NCBI GenBank assembly: GCA_035938875.1
Contig: DASZGL010000128.1
Span: forward strand, 1 to 57,447
DNA length: 57,447 bases
DNA from: DASZGL01 sp035938875
Lineage (GTDB): Bacteria > Chloroflexota > Dormibacteria > Aeolococcales > Aeolococcaceae
Direction: 5' to 3'
A program made the position numbers and the translations under genes. Below the pieces are notes generated by a model, which was given only the letters and a program-made list of their open reading frames with translations, had not been told where the DNA came from and did no database searches. Below are positions 8,726 through 17,150 of this stretch, in pieces. Numbering within the stretch: position 1 is the stretch's first letter; the number at the start of each line of letters is the position of its first letter.

Positions 8726-9181
8726 TCATAGGCTGGCCAGGACCTCGGCGGCGTGGCCGGCGGGTTTGACCTTGCGCCACTGCTTCTCGACGGCGCCGTC
8801 GGCGCCGATGAGGAAGGTGCTCCGCTCCACTCCCATGTACTTGCGCCCGTACATGGACTTCTCCACCCAGACTCCCATCGCCGAGCAGAGTTGCTTGTCG
8901 GGATCGCTGATCAGCGGATAGGCGATGCCGCACTTGGTGGTGAATCGGTCGTGGCTGGTGGCGCTGTCGGGTGACACACCGTACACGGCCACACCCTTGC
9001 GCTTGAAGCGTGGCAGCAACGAGGTGAACTCATGAGCCTCCAGGGTGCATCCGCTGGTGTCGTCCTTGGGATAGAAGTAGAGGACCGTCCGCTTCCCCGC
9101 GAGTTGCTTGGAGCTCAGCCGTCCGCCGCCTGAGGTGGCCAGGTCGAACCGCGGAAGGGACTCGCCGACAGCACCACCCAT
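8726..9181 (-). CDS. bcp: Peroxiredoxin, Bcp/PrxQ family
   Basis: Thiol peroxidase of 151 residues that reduces hydroperoxides. The peroxidatic Cys45 is in DTSGCTLEAHEF. In PrxQ proteins with an intramolecular disulfide, the residue five positions later is Cys; here it is His50, so resolution must use Cys84, Cys99 or an outside thiol. The ATG at 9181 is preceded by GGAGG nine bases upstream. A TATAGA box lies about 40 bases further up. It is a separate unit from the reductase gene 50 bases downstream. Confidence 0.9.
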   Translation of the reverse strand: MGGAVGESLPRFDLATSGGGRLSSKQLAGKRTVLYFYPKDDTSGCTLEAHEFTSLLPRFKRKGVAVYGVSPDSATSHDRFTTKCGIAYPLISDPDKQLCSAMGVWVEKSMYGRKYMGVERSTFLIGADGAVEKQWRKVKPAGHAAEVLASL

Positions 9182-9265
9182 CGCCGCACGTCCTCCACTA
9201 GATGTCGAGCGCAGGCGAGTCTATAGGGGCGGCGTGAGCGGAGCGTCCAGCGGCATGCCCGCACC

Positions 9266-9271
9266 TATACT
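9266..9271 (+). promoter_or_regulatory. Candidate -10 box, leaderless gene
   Basis: TATACT, eight bases before the ATG at 9280. No Shine-Dalgarno sequence stands between them, which is consistent with a leaderless transcript. Confidence 0.45.
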
Positions 9272-9279
9272 CGGCGCTC

Positions 9280-9720
9280 ATGCCCGCCTCCCGACGCGCC
9301 GGCAGCCGCGGTCAGGCTGCACCCCGCGGCGGCAGCAGGCAGACGCGAAGCGCCGCGGCCGGCCGCACCCCGGCGGCACCGAGCGCGCCACCAAGCATGC
9401 GCCCGACCGGCATCCTGCTGCGCTTCGTCTCCTGCGGGCTGATCTCGCTGGCACTCGGTCTCGTCTGGCGGCTGACGCTCGCGCCCAAACGCATCGGCGT
9501 CGGCAGCGCACTGCTCGGCATCGTGCTGCTGCTCAGCGGATTCGTCGCCGGCGGTGTCCTCTGGTACATCCGCGACGCGCGCCTGCGCCTGCGCGACCCG
9601 TCACGCGTCGACGACGAACGCATCATCTTCTCGTTTGTCGTCTTCGTGCTCATGCCGTTCGTGGTGCTCGCCGTCGTCGGCATGGTATGGCTCGTCGCGC
9701 TGATCATCGGCGGAACGTAG
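9280..9720 (+). CDS. Hypothetical three-TM membrane protein
   Basis: 146 residues, family not recognised. The first 40 residues are basic and rich in Arg, Ala, Pro and Ser, likely cytoplasmic. Three hydrophobic segments follow (about 45-66, 74-95 and 116-142), with a charged loop RDARLRLRDPSRVDDER between the second and third. A TATACT box eight bases upstream supports this start. The gene stands alone between the divergent peroxiredoxin gene and the convergent small membrane protein gene. No function can be given. Confidence 0.65.
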   Translation: MPASRRAGSRGQAAPRGGSRQTRSAAAGRTPAAPSAPPSMRPTGILLRFVSCGLISLALGLVWRLTLAPKRIGVGSALLGIVLLLSGFVAGGVLWYIRDARLRLRDPSRVDDERIIFSFVVFVLMPFVVLAVVGMVWLVALIIGGT

Positions 9721-9730
9721 CGCAGGGCTG

Positions 9731-9925
9731 CTAGCTCGCGACGCGGGAAACCACCGCGATGACGAGGCCGAGAATGACGAGGCCCCAGGCGGCCACGCGA
9801 CCGGCCGGATGCGCGTCAACGCGAACGCCGAGGAGCTTGAGCGCGGCGCGCGTCGGCTCGGGGGCGGTGAGCATGCCCAGGCCAATGAGCGCGAGTACCA
9901 CGGCCGCAAGCCCGAGCAGGCGCAT
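9731..9925 (-). CDS. Small two-TM membrane protein
   Basis: 64 residues with two predicted membrane segments (about 3-22 and 43-62) joined by a short polar loop containing RAALKLLGVRVD. The ATG overlaps the stop codon of the SirB1-like gene by one base (TGATG), so it is translationally coupled to it and real despite its size. Function unknown. Confidence 0.6.
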   Translation of the reverse strand: MRLLGLAAVVLALIGLGMLTAPEPTRAALKLLGVRVDAHPAGRVAAWGLVILGLVIAVVSRVAS

Positions 9926-10734
9926 CAGTTGGCCAGTGCTCGGGCCTGAGCGAGCAGCGACTCGACGGCGTCGCGGTCGGCTGCGTGCGGCGCGGCGTCG
10001 AGGTACGCGTGCAGATCGGCGATGGCTGCGCGGGTGGCGCCGGCGCGGGTGAGCAGGGCGCCGCGCTCGCGGCGTTCTCCCGGGTCGCCGGGGAGCAACG
10101 CCACGCAGCGGTCAGCGGCGATCAGCGCGAGGCGGAGGTCGCCGCGCAGCGCATGACATGAGCGCAGATTTCGCGACATGCGCGCCAGCATCTCGCGGCT
10201 GGTGACGCCCTGCAGCCATTCGTCTCTGATGTCGCTCACCTCGGTGCCCACCGCGCGGGCGACGAGCGCTCGGGCGGCATCGCTGTCGAGCAGCGCTCCG
10301 CCGCCGTGGGCGTCGACGAGCGTTGTGCCGATGCGCACCACGAAGTGTCCGGGCAGGCCGACGCCGTCGACCGCGACGCCGGCGCGCCGGCCGACTGCGA
10401 TCCACACAGTGCTGCAGGCGATGGGGATTCCCAGACCTCGCGCCATCACGGTGTGCAGGTAGTGCGCACGCGGATCCGCGCCGTCGCTCCCCCGGAGTCG
10501 CAGCCGGTCACGCAGCAGGGCGGCGAGCACGGGCGCAACGGTCGACGGCGGCGCGTCTGCGATTCCGGCTCCGTATCTCGTGCCGAGCTCTGTCGCCAGG
10601 TCGTCGAGAGCACCGAGCCAGACCGGGATGTCGATCTCACCACACTCCTCGACGGCCAGCCACAGCGCGCCCGTGGCGATGTCGCCGTTGCCGTCGGCAC
10701 AGGCGAGCAGCTCGGCTCGAGGGCTCGTCGACAC
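9925..10734 (-). CDS. SirB1-type transglutaminase-like protein
   Basis: About 269 residues. The central part carries the SirB1 hallmarks: GLGIPIACSTVWIAVGRRAG, then GVGLPGHFVVRIG, then VDAHGGG, which corresponds to the DPF-GG motif of the family. The C-terminal 80 residues, rich in Ala, Leu and Arg and containing DRCVALLPGDPGERRERG, look like tetratricopeptide helices. The fold is transglutaminase-like, but the family has no established reaction. Two GTG starts are possible (10770 and 10734); the downstream one is chosen because it leaves room for the divergent dxs promoter. Confidence 0.7.
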   Translation of the reverse strand: MSTSPRAELLACADGNGDIATGALWLAVEECGEIDIPVWLGALDDLATELGTRYGAGIADAPPSTVAPVLAALLRDRLRLRGSDGADPRAHYLHTVMARGLGIPIACSTVWIAVGRRAGVAVDGVGLPGHFVVRIGTTLVDAHGGGALLDSDAARALVARAVGTEVSDIRDEWLQGVTSREMLARMSRNLRSCHALRGDLRLALIAADRCVALLPGDPGERRERGALLTRAGATRAAIADLHAYLDAAPHAADRDAVESLLAQARALAN

Positions 10735-10812
10735 GCTCGTATCATGCCGCGCCCCGAGACCGGGCCACACTCAGCCCGCAACGGGCTGGGGGGCCGCCGG
10801 AGAGGCACGGGG

Positions 10813-10818
10813 TATGAT
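10813..10818 (+). promoter_or_regulatory. -10 box of dxs (leaderless)
   Basis: TATGAT, seven bases before GTG 10826. It includes the ATG at 10814, the other possible start for dxs. Confidence 0.5.
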
Positions 10819-10825
10819 CGACCGC

Positions 10826-12706
10826 GTGCTCCTCGATGAGATCGCCGGGCCCGACGACCTTCGCGGGCTCGGCTACGCGGACCTCGACCGCCTCTGCGCC
10901 GAGATCCGTGAGTTTCTCGTCGATGCCGTCTCCCGGACCGGGGGACATCTCGGGGTCAACCTCGGTGTCGTCGAGCTGACGGTTGCGATCCACCGCGTCT
11001 TCGAGAGCCCCCGCGACCGGCTGGTCTTCGACACCGGGCACCAAGCCTACGTGCACAAGCTGCTCACCGGCAGGCGCGACCAATTCGCCACCCTGCGCCA
11101 GCGCGGCGGGCTCAGCGGCTACCCGTCCCGCGCCGAGTCCGAGCACGACATGGTGGAGAACTCGCACGCCTCGACAGGCCTCTCCTATGCGCTCGCCGTC
11201 GCAACGGCACGACGGCTGCGCGGGGAGCCGGGCAAGACGGTCTGCGTCGTCGGCGACGGCGCGCTCACCGGGGGCATGGCCTACGAGGCGCTGAACAACA
11301 TCGGTCAGCTCAAGCCCGAGCTGGTGATCATCGTCAACGACAACGGGCGATCCTATGCACCGACGGTGGGAGGGCTCGCCGAGAACCTCGCGCTGCTGCG
11401 ACTCTCACCGAGGTACGAGGCGGCCAAGGATGCCGCCGGGACCGTGCTTCGCGGCCTGCCTGTCGTCGGCGTGTCTGCGTACGAGCATGCACGGCGGATG
11501 AAGAACTCGCTGAAGCACCTGGTGGCGCCGGAGTCGATCTTCGAGACTCTGGGCATCAAGTACGGCGGACCGATCGACGGACACAGCGTTCGCGACATCG
11601 AGCGCGCTCTTCGCGATGCCGCGCGCTACAAAGGGCCGGTTGTGGTCCATGTCGTCACCGAGAAAGGACGTGGCTACGGCCCCGCCGAGGATGACGAGAT
11701 CGATCGGTTCCACGGAGTCTCCACCTTCGACCCGATGACCGGCGCCACCTCGCCGAAACCGCCGGCATGGACCGACGTCTTCGGGGCGGCGCTGTGCGAG
11801 GCGGCCGAGCGCGACACACGCATCGTCGCCATCACCGCCGCGATGGCCTCGTCGACGGGCCTGCTCGACTTCGCCCGGCGCTTTCCCGATCGCCTGTTCG
11901 ACGTCGGCATCGCCGAGCAGCACGCGGTGACGTTCGCCACCGGCCTGGCGATGAACGGACTGCGGCCTGTCGTCTGCATCTACTCGACGTTTCTGCAGCG
12001 CGCATTCGACCAGGTCACCTGCGACGCGTCGCTGCACGGCGCTCCGGTGCTCTTCGTCATCGACCGCGCCGGCATCACCGGCGAGGATGGAGCCTCGCAC
12101 CACGGCATGCTGGACATGGCCTACCTGCGTTGCATCCCTGGCATGACTGCGTCCGCGCCGAGCACGCCGGACGAGCTGCGCCGTTTGCTGGCCACCGGCT
12201 TGCATCACCAGGGACCGTTCGCGCTGCGCTTTCCTCGCGGGACGGCGCCGTCGACAAGCAGCGTGCCCCTCGATCCGGTGGAGATCGGGAAGATGCGCAT
12301 CCTCCGCGAGGGCCGTGACGTGGTCCTCGCCGCCATCGGCAAGATGGTGGGCGTCGCCGAGCAGGCTGCGGAGCGGCTGGCCGCGGCGGGAGTCGGCGCG
12401 ACCGTCGTCGACGCGCGCTTCTTCAAGCCGGTCGATCCCCGCCTGGCTTCGCTCGCGGAGCACCACCACGGCCTGGTCACCATCGAAGACGGCACCGTGC
12501 GCGGCGGATTCGGCAGCGCGGTGCTCGAGCTGCTCGCCGAGGCGCGCGTCACCGTGCCCACCCGGGTGATGGGACTACCCGACAGCTTCATCGAGCACGG
12601 CGGCCAAGGCCAGCTCCTCAGCGGCTTCGGCCTCGATCCCGAGGGCGTTGCCGCCGCCGCGCTCGACCTCCTTCCCGCGCGACCGACAAAGGCACTCGCC
12701 GGCTAG
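10826..12706 (+). CDS. dxs: 1-deoxy-D-xylulose-5-phosphate synthase
   Basis: First enzyme of the MEP isoprenoid pathway; it joins pyruvate and glyceraldehyde 3-phosphate using thiamine diphosphate. About 626 residues, the usual length. Visible motifs are FDTGHQAYVHK, the ThDP motif GDGALTGG...NDN, FDVGIAEQHAV with the catalytic Glu, and DRAGITGEDGASHHG. I prefer the GTG at 10826 over the ATG at 10814. The product then begins VLLDEIAGPDDL, matching the family N-terminus, and the ATG lies inside a good -10 box (TATGAT) that would give a leaderless mRNA. It is transcribed divergently from the SirB1-like gene. Confidence 0.95.
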   Translation: MLLDEIAGPDDLRGLGYADLDRLCAEIREFLVDAVSRTGGHLGVNLGVVELTVAIHRVFESPRDRLVFDTGHQAYVHKLLTGRRDQFATLRQRGGLSGYPSRAESEHDMVENSHASTGLSYALAVATARRLRGEPGKTVCVVGDGALTGGMAYEALNNIGQLKPELVIIVNDNGRSYAPTVGGLAENLALLRLSPRYEAAKDAAGTVLRGLPVVGVSAYEHARRMKNSLKHLVAPESIFETLGIKYGGPIDGHSVRDIERALRDAARYKGPVVVHVVTEKGRGYGPAEDDEIDRFHGVSTFDPMTGATSPKPPAWTDVFGAALCEAAERDTRIVAITAAMASSTGLLDFARRFPDRLFDVGIAEQHAVTFATGLAMNGLRPVVCIYSTFLQRAFDQVTCDASLHGAPVLFVIDRAGITGEDGASHHGMLDMAYLRCIPGMTASAPSTPDELRRLLATGLHHQGPFALRFPRGTAPSTSSVPLDPVEIGKMRILREGRDVVLAAIGKMVGVAEQAAERLAAAGVGATVVDARFFKPVDPRLASLAEHHHGLVTIEDGTVRGGFGSAVLELLAEARVTVPTRVMGLPDSFIEHGGQGQLLSGFGLDPEGVAAAALDLLPARPTKALAG

Positions 12707-12730
12707 CACGGGCAAGCCACTGCGACTTGC

Positions 12731-12736
12731 GATACT
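12731..12736 (+). promoter_or_regulatory. Candidate -10 box for the AraC-type gene
   Basis: GATACT, seven bases before the ATG at 12744, with no Shine-Dalgarno sequence. Confidence 0.35.
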
Positions 12737-12743
12737 GACGGTG

Positions 12744-13166
12744 ATGGCTGTGTTGGAGACGCAAACGGAACGGCATTTGCTTCGCGCGCGGGATTTTATT
12801 GATGCGCATTACCCTGAACCGATCAACGTCCCAATCGTTGCGCGAGCCGCGCATCAATCAGCCGCGCACTTCACGCGTCAGTTCCGTAACGCATTTGGAG
12901 AAACGCCGCACCAGTATCTGCTGACGCGACGGATGGAGCGAGCAGCGGCGTTGCTGCGCAATACCGACTACAACGTTGCACGAGTCTGCGTTTCCGTTGG
13001 GTTGTCGAGTGTCGGCTCTTTCACCACGGCGTTTCGCCGCGCGTTTGGGGAGAGCCCGACGCAATATCGCGAACGTTTTCCATCACCCTTTGCACAAGCG
13101 ACGATCCCGACATGTATCTACGAGGCGGTGAGCCGCCCGCGATCGAGCAGGAATCGAGAAGACTGA
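12744..13166 (+). CDS. AraC-family transcriptional regulator (DNA-binding domain only)
   Basis: 140 residues made almost wholly of the AraC DNA-binding domain. The first helix-turn-helix is near VPIVARAAHQSAAHFTRQFR. The signature GETPHQYLLTRRMERAAALL follows, and the second helix-turn-helix is near VARVCVSVGLSSVGSFTTAFRR, ending GESPTQYR. No ligand-binding domain is present. Base composition is clearly lower in G+C than both flanks, with many A/T third positions, a sign of acquisition. It is followed on the same strand by a VOC-fold gene, a pairing seen in other bacteria, so it probably controls that gene. Confidence 0.85.
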   Translation: MAVLETQTERHLLRARDFIDAHYPEPINVPIVARAAHQSAAHFTRQFRNAFGETPHQYLLTRRMERAAALLRNTDYNVARVCVSVGLSSVGSFTTAFRRAFGESPTQYRERFPSPFAQATIPTCIYEAVSRPRSSRNRED

Positions 13167-13238
13167 GGCCGCAGAACTCGCTAGGCTGAGCTTTGTAGCC
13201 GAGCCACCGAGAGCGCCGATACCAAGGGGATGAACGTA

Positions 13239-13649
13239 ATGTCTGTACAAACAAGCCACGCCACACTCTGGGTCCGGGATCAGGATGAGGCGCTCACGTT
13301 TTTTGAGAAGTTGGGTTTCAGGGTGCGTGAAGACGTGAAGAACGGCGACTACCGCTGGCTGGCGGTGGCTTCGTCGAGTCAGCCGGATCTTGCGATCGTC
13401 TTGGCTGTTCCCGGGTATCCAATGGACGAAGAGACAGCCGCGCATGTCAAGTCTGCCGTTGCAAAGGGCATGTTGAGCGGGATCGTTTTTTCGACAGATG
13501 ACTGCTTCGCAACGTACGAGGACTTGAAGGCAAAGGGAATTGAATTCACGCGTCCCGCGGGCAAGCGGCCGTACGGCGTCGACGCAGCGTTTCGCGACCC
13601 GTCGGGCAATGAGTTTCGCTTGCTGCAAACCGCTGCGGCTCCGGCATAG
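13239..13649 (+). CDS. VOC-fold (glyoxalase/bleomycin-resistance) protein
   Basis: 136 residues with paired beta-alpha-beta-beta-beta modules: HATLWVRDQDEALTFFEKLGF opens the first, GIVFSTDDCFATYEDLKAKG and FRDPSGNEFRLLQ the second. The Glu in NEFRLL is a usual metal ligand. The start at 13239 is chosen over an ATG at 13230 because AAGGGG (13224-13229) is nine bases from the former and abuts the latter. Composition is low in G+C, like the AraC gene before it. Relatives include detoxifying lyases, dioxygenases and antibiotic-binding proteins; the substrate is unknown. Confidence 0.82.
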   Translation: MSVQTSHATLWVRDQDEALTFFEKLGFRVREDVKNGDYRWLAVASSSQPDLAIVLAVPGYPMDEETAAHVKSAVAKGMLSGIVFSTDDCFATYEDLKAKGIEFTRPAGKRPYGVDAAFRDPSGNEFRLLQTAAAPA

Positions 13650-13726
13650 CGACCGCGCAGGATCGACTGCTGCGTGAGGTGGTCAAGCGCGCAGACGGTG
13701 CCTGACGCGGCACTGGGTCGCTGAGG

Positions 13727-14935
13727 TCAATCGCCCAGCGCGCGCTTCAGCTCGTGGCGGGCGATGGTCATCTTGTGCACCTCGTCCGGGCCGTCGGCGA
13801 GGCGCAGCACGCGAGCCCAGGCGTACATCTGCGCCAGCGGGAAGTCGTTGCTCACCCCGCCGCCACCGTGCACCTGGATGGCCCGATCGATGACGTTGCA
13901 GGCCACGCGGGGAACAGCGACCTTGATGGCAGCGATCTCCACACGAGCGCCCTTGTTGCCCACGGTGTCCATCAGCCACGCTGCCTTGAGCACCAGCAGC
14001 CGCGCCTGCTCGATCTCCATGCGTGACTCTGCGATCCAGTCCTGGATGATCTGGTGCTCGGCGACGCGCTTGCCGAACGCGGTGCGCGAGAGTCCCCGGG
14101 AGCACATCAGCTCATAGGCTCGCTCGGCCATTCCGATGGCACGCATGCAGTGATGGATGCGCCCCGGTCCCAGCCGAGCCTGGGCGATGGCGAAGCCGCC
14201 GCCTTCCTCGCCGAGAAGATTGCTGCCGGGCACGCGGACCTCGTCGAAGTAGACCTCGCAATGGCCGTGACCATCGTCGTAGCCGAACACCGGCAGGGTG
14301 CGGACGATGCGCACGCCAGGGGTGTCCATGGGCACGAGCACCATGCTCTGCTGCCGGTAGGCAGGTCCGTCGGGGTCGGTCTTGCCCATGAAGATGCAGA
14401 TCCGGCAGCGCGGATCGGCGGCGCCGGAGGTCCACCACTTGTGACCGTTGATGACATAGTCGTCACCATCTCGGCTGATGCGCGACTGGATGTTGGACGC
14501 GTCGGAGCTGGCCACCTCGGGCTCGGTCATGGCGAAGCAGCTGCGGATCTCGCCGTCGAGCAGCGGTCGCAGCCACTGATCCTGCTGCTCGGGCGTTCCG
14601 AACAGGGCGAGGATCTCCATGTTCCCCGTGTCCGGAGCGGCGCAATTGAGCGACTCGGGCGCGATGGGACTGCGCCCGGTAATCTCGGCGAGCGGCGCGT
14701 ACTCGAGGTTGCTCAGCCCGGCGCCCCATTGGGGATCGGGAAGAAACAGGTTCCACAGCCCGCGCCGCCGCGCCTCCGACTTGAGCTCCTCCATGACCGG
14801 CGGGCTGCGATGGGGATCCCCGGAGGCGTGGACCTGGTCGCGGTACACCGGCTCTGCGGGAACGACATGCGACGCCATGAAGTCGCGGAGCTCTGCCTGG
14901 AGCTCCTTGACTCGCGGGCTGTAGTCGAAGTCCAC
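13727..14935 (-). CDS. Acyl-CoA dehydrogenase
   Basis: FAD enzyme of about 402 residues that introduces a 2,3-double bond into an acyl-CoA. Visible motifs are FAMTEPEVASSDASNI, WWTSGAADPRC, RLGPGRIHHCMRAIGMAERAYELM, QVHGGGGVSNDFPLAQMYAWAR and LADGPDEVHK, all typical of the larger-substrate ACAD11/CaiA-like group. I start at GTG 14935, with GGAGGAG six bases upstream. An in-frame GTG at 14968 would overlap the stop of the SRPBCC gene (GTGA) and add 11 residues. Co-transcription with that gene is likely. The chain specificity cannot be read from sequence. Confidence 0.9.
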   Translation of the reverse strand: MDFDYSPRVKELQAELRDFMASHVVPAEPVYRDQVHASGDPHRSPPVMEELKSEARRRGLWNLFLPDPQWGAGLSNLEYAPLAEITGRSPIAPESLNCAAPDTGNMEILALFGTPEQQDQWLRPLLDGEIRSCFAMTEPEVASSDASNIQSRISRDGDDYVINGHKWWTSGAADPRCRICIFMGKTDPDGPAYRQQSMVLVPMDTPGVRIVRTLPVFGYDDGHGHCEVYFDEVRVPGSNLLGEEGGGFAIAQARLGPGRIHHCMRAIGMAERAYELMCSRGLSRTAFGKRVAEHQIIQDWIAESRMEIEQARLLVLKAAWLMDTVGNKGARVEIAAIKVAVPRVACNVIDRAIQVHGGGGVSNDFPLAQMYAWARVLRLADGPDEVHKMTIARHELKRALGD

Positions 14936-14964
14936 CTCGATCTCCTCCGCACCCCGGGCGGCGC

Positions 14965-15435
14965 TCACACGGTGACTGCGTTCTTCTCCGCTGCTGCCTT
15001 GATCCGCTCCAGGGTCTGGCGCATGTTCTCCTTCATCCAGCCGTCGTGGGTCGGCATGAAGACGTTGGTGATGACCCGGATCGGCCATCCATACTCGACG
15101 ACCGATTCGCGTGTCTCGGTGACATCGGTGCCACCCCCGGCCTCGGCGAAGCGATAACTCCATCGAGTGCGCTTCTTGCCGGTGCCCAGCACGGCCCACG
15201 TCAGTTCCTTGCCCGGCTCCGCGGTCTCGATCTCGACCACCGTCGACCACTTCACCCGGCGGTACTTGTTGTATCCCTTGAACCGGGCGCCCGGCTCGGC
15301 CTTGGTGCTCGCTCCCACCCACGCGGTGCGGTAGCACTCCGGGCTCCACTCGCCCATCCGGGTGATATCGGCAACCAGCGCGAACACCTCCTCCGGGCGT
15401 GCGTCGATATGGACGCTCACCTCATCCCTGAACAT
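14965..15435 (-). CDS. SRPBCC (START-like) family protein
   Basis: 156-residue lipid- or polyketide-binding-fold protein. It opens MFRDEVSVHIDARPEEVFALVADI and continues MGEWSPECYRTAW, the standard start of polyketide cyclase/dehydrase-like SRPBCC domains, and ends in a long helix GWMKENMRQTLERIKAA. The ATG at 15435 has GGGAGGA six bases upstream. It precedes the acyl-CoA dehydrogenase gene and probably shares its mRNA. It has no recognised catalytic residues and may bind a hydrophobic ligand. Confidence 0.8.
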   Translation of the reverse strand: MFRDEVSVHIDARPEEVFALVADITRMGEWSPECYRTAWVGASTKAEPGARFKGYNKYRRVKWSTVVEIETAEPGKELTWAVLGTGKKRTRWSYRFAEAGGGTDVTETRESVVEYGWPIRVITNVFMPTHDGWMKENMRQTLERIKAAAEKNAVTV

Positions 15436-15481
15436 CCGGTTCCTCCCGGTGATGGACCGCTCGCGGATTATGCCGGGCGCG

Positions 15482-17083
15482 ATGCAGCATGATCGGGCGG
15501 TGCCAGTAGACACAGCATCCGTGGAATCCGCCGCCGAACTGGACACGGACCCTGCCGCCGCCCTGGTCACGCCCGCTCGGCTGTACCCGGTCGTGCTTGC
15601 CGCCGGCGCCGGGTCGCTGGCCACCGAGATCGCCGCCTCACGGCTGCTCGCCCCCTATTTCGGCAGCTCGACGGTGGTCTGGGCCAACATCATCGGTCTG
15701 ATCCTCATCTACCTCTCGGTGGGGTACTGGATCGGCGGCCGCATCGCCGATCGCCATGCGACGCCGCAGCGGCTGGGGGCGATCCTGCTCATCGCGGCGG
15801 CCTGCCTTGCGGTGCTGCCCTTCATCGCTCATCCGATTCTCGGAGTCGCCCTGCGCGGCTTCGACGCCGTCTCCATCGGCACCATCGCGGGTTCCTTCGT
15901 GGCGACGTTGGCACTGTTCTCGGCCCCGGTCACCCTGCTCGGCATGGCCTCGCCCTTCGCCATCCGCCTGGCGCTCGTCGACGTGCGCGAGGCGGGCACG
16001 GTGAGCGGCCGGCTCTACGCGCTGTCGACACTCGGCAGCATCGCGGGCACCTTTCTGCCGGCCCTGGTCACCATCCCGCTGATCGGCACGCAGCGAACCA
16101 TGCTCGCCGCCGCGCTGCTCATCGCGCTCAGCGCAGTCCTGCTCCTCGACGCGCGCTGGCTGGCGGTGGCCGGCGTGATCGCGGCGCTGCTCCTGGTTCC
16201 GCCAGGCACCGTGAAGGAGAGTGCGGGTCTCATCTTCGAGACCGAGTCGCAGTACCAGTACGTGCAGGTGGTGCAGAGCGACGGCAAGCGTGAGCTGCAG
16301 ACCAACGAAGGCATCAGCTCGCAGTCGGTGTATCGCGCCAACACCGTCCTCACCGGCGGCGAGTGGGACATGTTCCTTGTCGTACCCCCGCTTGTCGACC
16401 ATCCCGTGCACCGGGTGTTGATCATCGGCAGCGCCGGTGGCACGACGGCGCGCGCGTACAGCGCCTTCTATCCTCAGGCGCAGGTCGACGGCGTCGAGCT
16501 CGACCCCGCGGTGTCCGACGCCGGACGGCGGTACTTCGCACTCGACAGCATCGCTCAGCTGCACACCTACAATGAGGACGGCCGGGTCTTCCTGCGCCGC
16601 AGCGACCAGCGCTACGACGTCATCGTCATCGACGCCTACCGGCGCGACTACATCCCCTTCTACCTGGCGACCAAAGAGTTTTTCCAGTTGTGCCGAGACC
16701 ACCTCCACAGCGGCGGAGCGCTGGCGATCAACGCCGCCAAGGTGCCCGAGGACGATCGTCTCGCCGCCGCGGTGCGGGGGACGGTGGCCACGGTGTTTCC
16801 CTCGACGTGGACCTGGAAAGCGCTGCGCTTCAACGAGATGATCCTCGGACTCGACCAGCCCGCCGCGCCCCACGCCCAGCTCGTCGCCCGCGAGGACGCC
16901 CTGGCACCCGAGCTTGCGGTGTTGCGCCCGTCATTCGACGCCAACCTCGTCGCCGTTTCAGCATCCGCCGATCCCCTGACCGACGACCGCGCCCCGGTCG
17001 AATGGCTGAGCGATCGCATGTTCATCGCGCACATCGCCAACGGCGGTGTCCTCGACGAGCAGCTGCTGCCGACGGCGCCGTAG
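15482..17083 (+). CDS. Membrane-anchored spermidine-synthase-like methyltransferase-fold protein
   Basis: About 533 residues. The N-terminal half has at least six hydrophobic segments (about residues 30-235), as in fused MFS/spermidine synthase proteins. The C-terminal half is a Rossmann domain with VLIIGSAGGTTARAYSAFYP (nucleotide/AdoMet loop), VDGVELDPAVSDAGRRYF and DVIVIDAYRRDYIPFYL. The DAY motif stands where spermidine synthases have their catalytic Asp. The start is uncertain: ATG 15482, with ATG 15470 also in frame. It is divergent from the SRPBCC gene. Polyamine synthesis is not proven for this fused family. Confidence 0.82.
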   Translation: MQHDRAVPVDTASVESAAELDTDPAAALVTPARLYPVVLAAGAGSLATEIAASRLLAPYFGSSTVVWANIIGLILIYLSVGYWIGGRIADRHATPQRLGAILLIAAACLAVLPFIAHPILGVALRGFDAVSIGTIAGSFVATLALFSAPVTLLGMASPFAIRLALVDVREAGTVSGRLYALSTLGSIAGTFLPALVTIPLIGTQRTMLAAALLIALSAVLLLDARWLAVAGVIAALLLVPPGTVKESAGLIFETESQYQYVQVVQSDGKRELQTNEGISSQSVYRANTVLTGGEWDMFLVVPPLVDHPVHRVLIIGSAGGTTARAYSAFYPQAQVDGVELDPAVSDAGRRYFALDSIAQLHTYNEDGRVFLRRSDQRYDVIVIDAYRRDYIPFYLATKEFFQLCRDHLHSGGALAINAAKVPEDDRLAAAVRGTVATVFPSTWTWKALRFNEMILGLDQPAAPHAQLVAREDALAPELAVLRPSFDANLVAVSASADPLTDDRAPVEWLSDRMFIAHIANGGVLDEQLLPTAP

Positions 17084-17096
17084 CACAGACGTGAAG

Positions 17097-17124
17097 ACGG
17101 GGCCGGGAGAGGTCCCGGCCCCGT
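17097..17124. terminator. Bidirectional hairpin terminator
   Basis: Perfect 12-bp stem with a GAGG loop (left arm ACGGGGCCGGGA), between the convergent spermidine-synthase-like and glnA genes. No T-tract follows on either strand, as is common for GC-rich terminators. Confidence 0.7.
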
Positions 17125-17150
17125 CGTGGTGAACGGCCCTCGTCGAGGAC

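Noticed and set aside
11405..12469. 354-codon open frame on the minus strand
   Set aside because: Antisense of dxs; no family features.
13784..13792. CTTGTGC inside the acyl-CoA dehydrogenase gene (also within the 31998-32273 gene)
   Set aside because: Coding sequence (VHKM and AHKL) without the matching half-site at five bases; chance occurrences.
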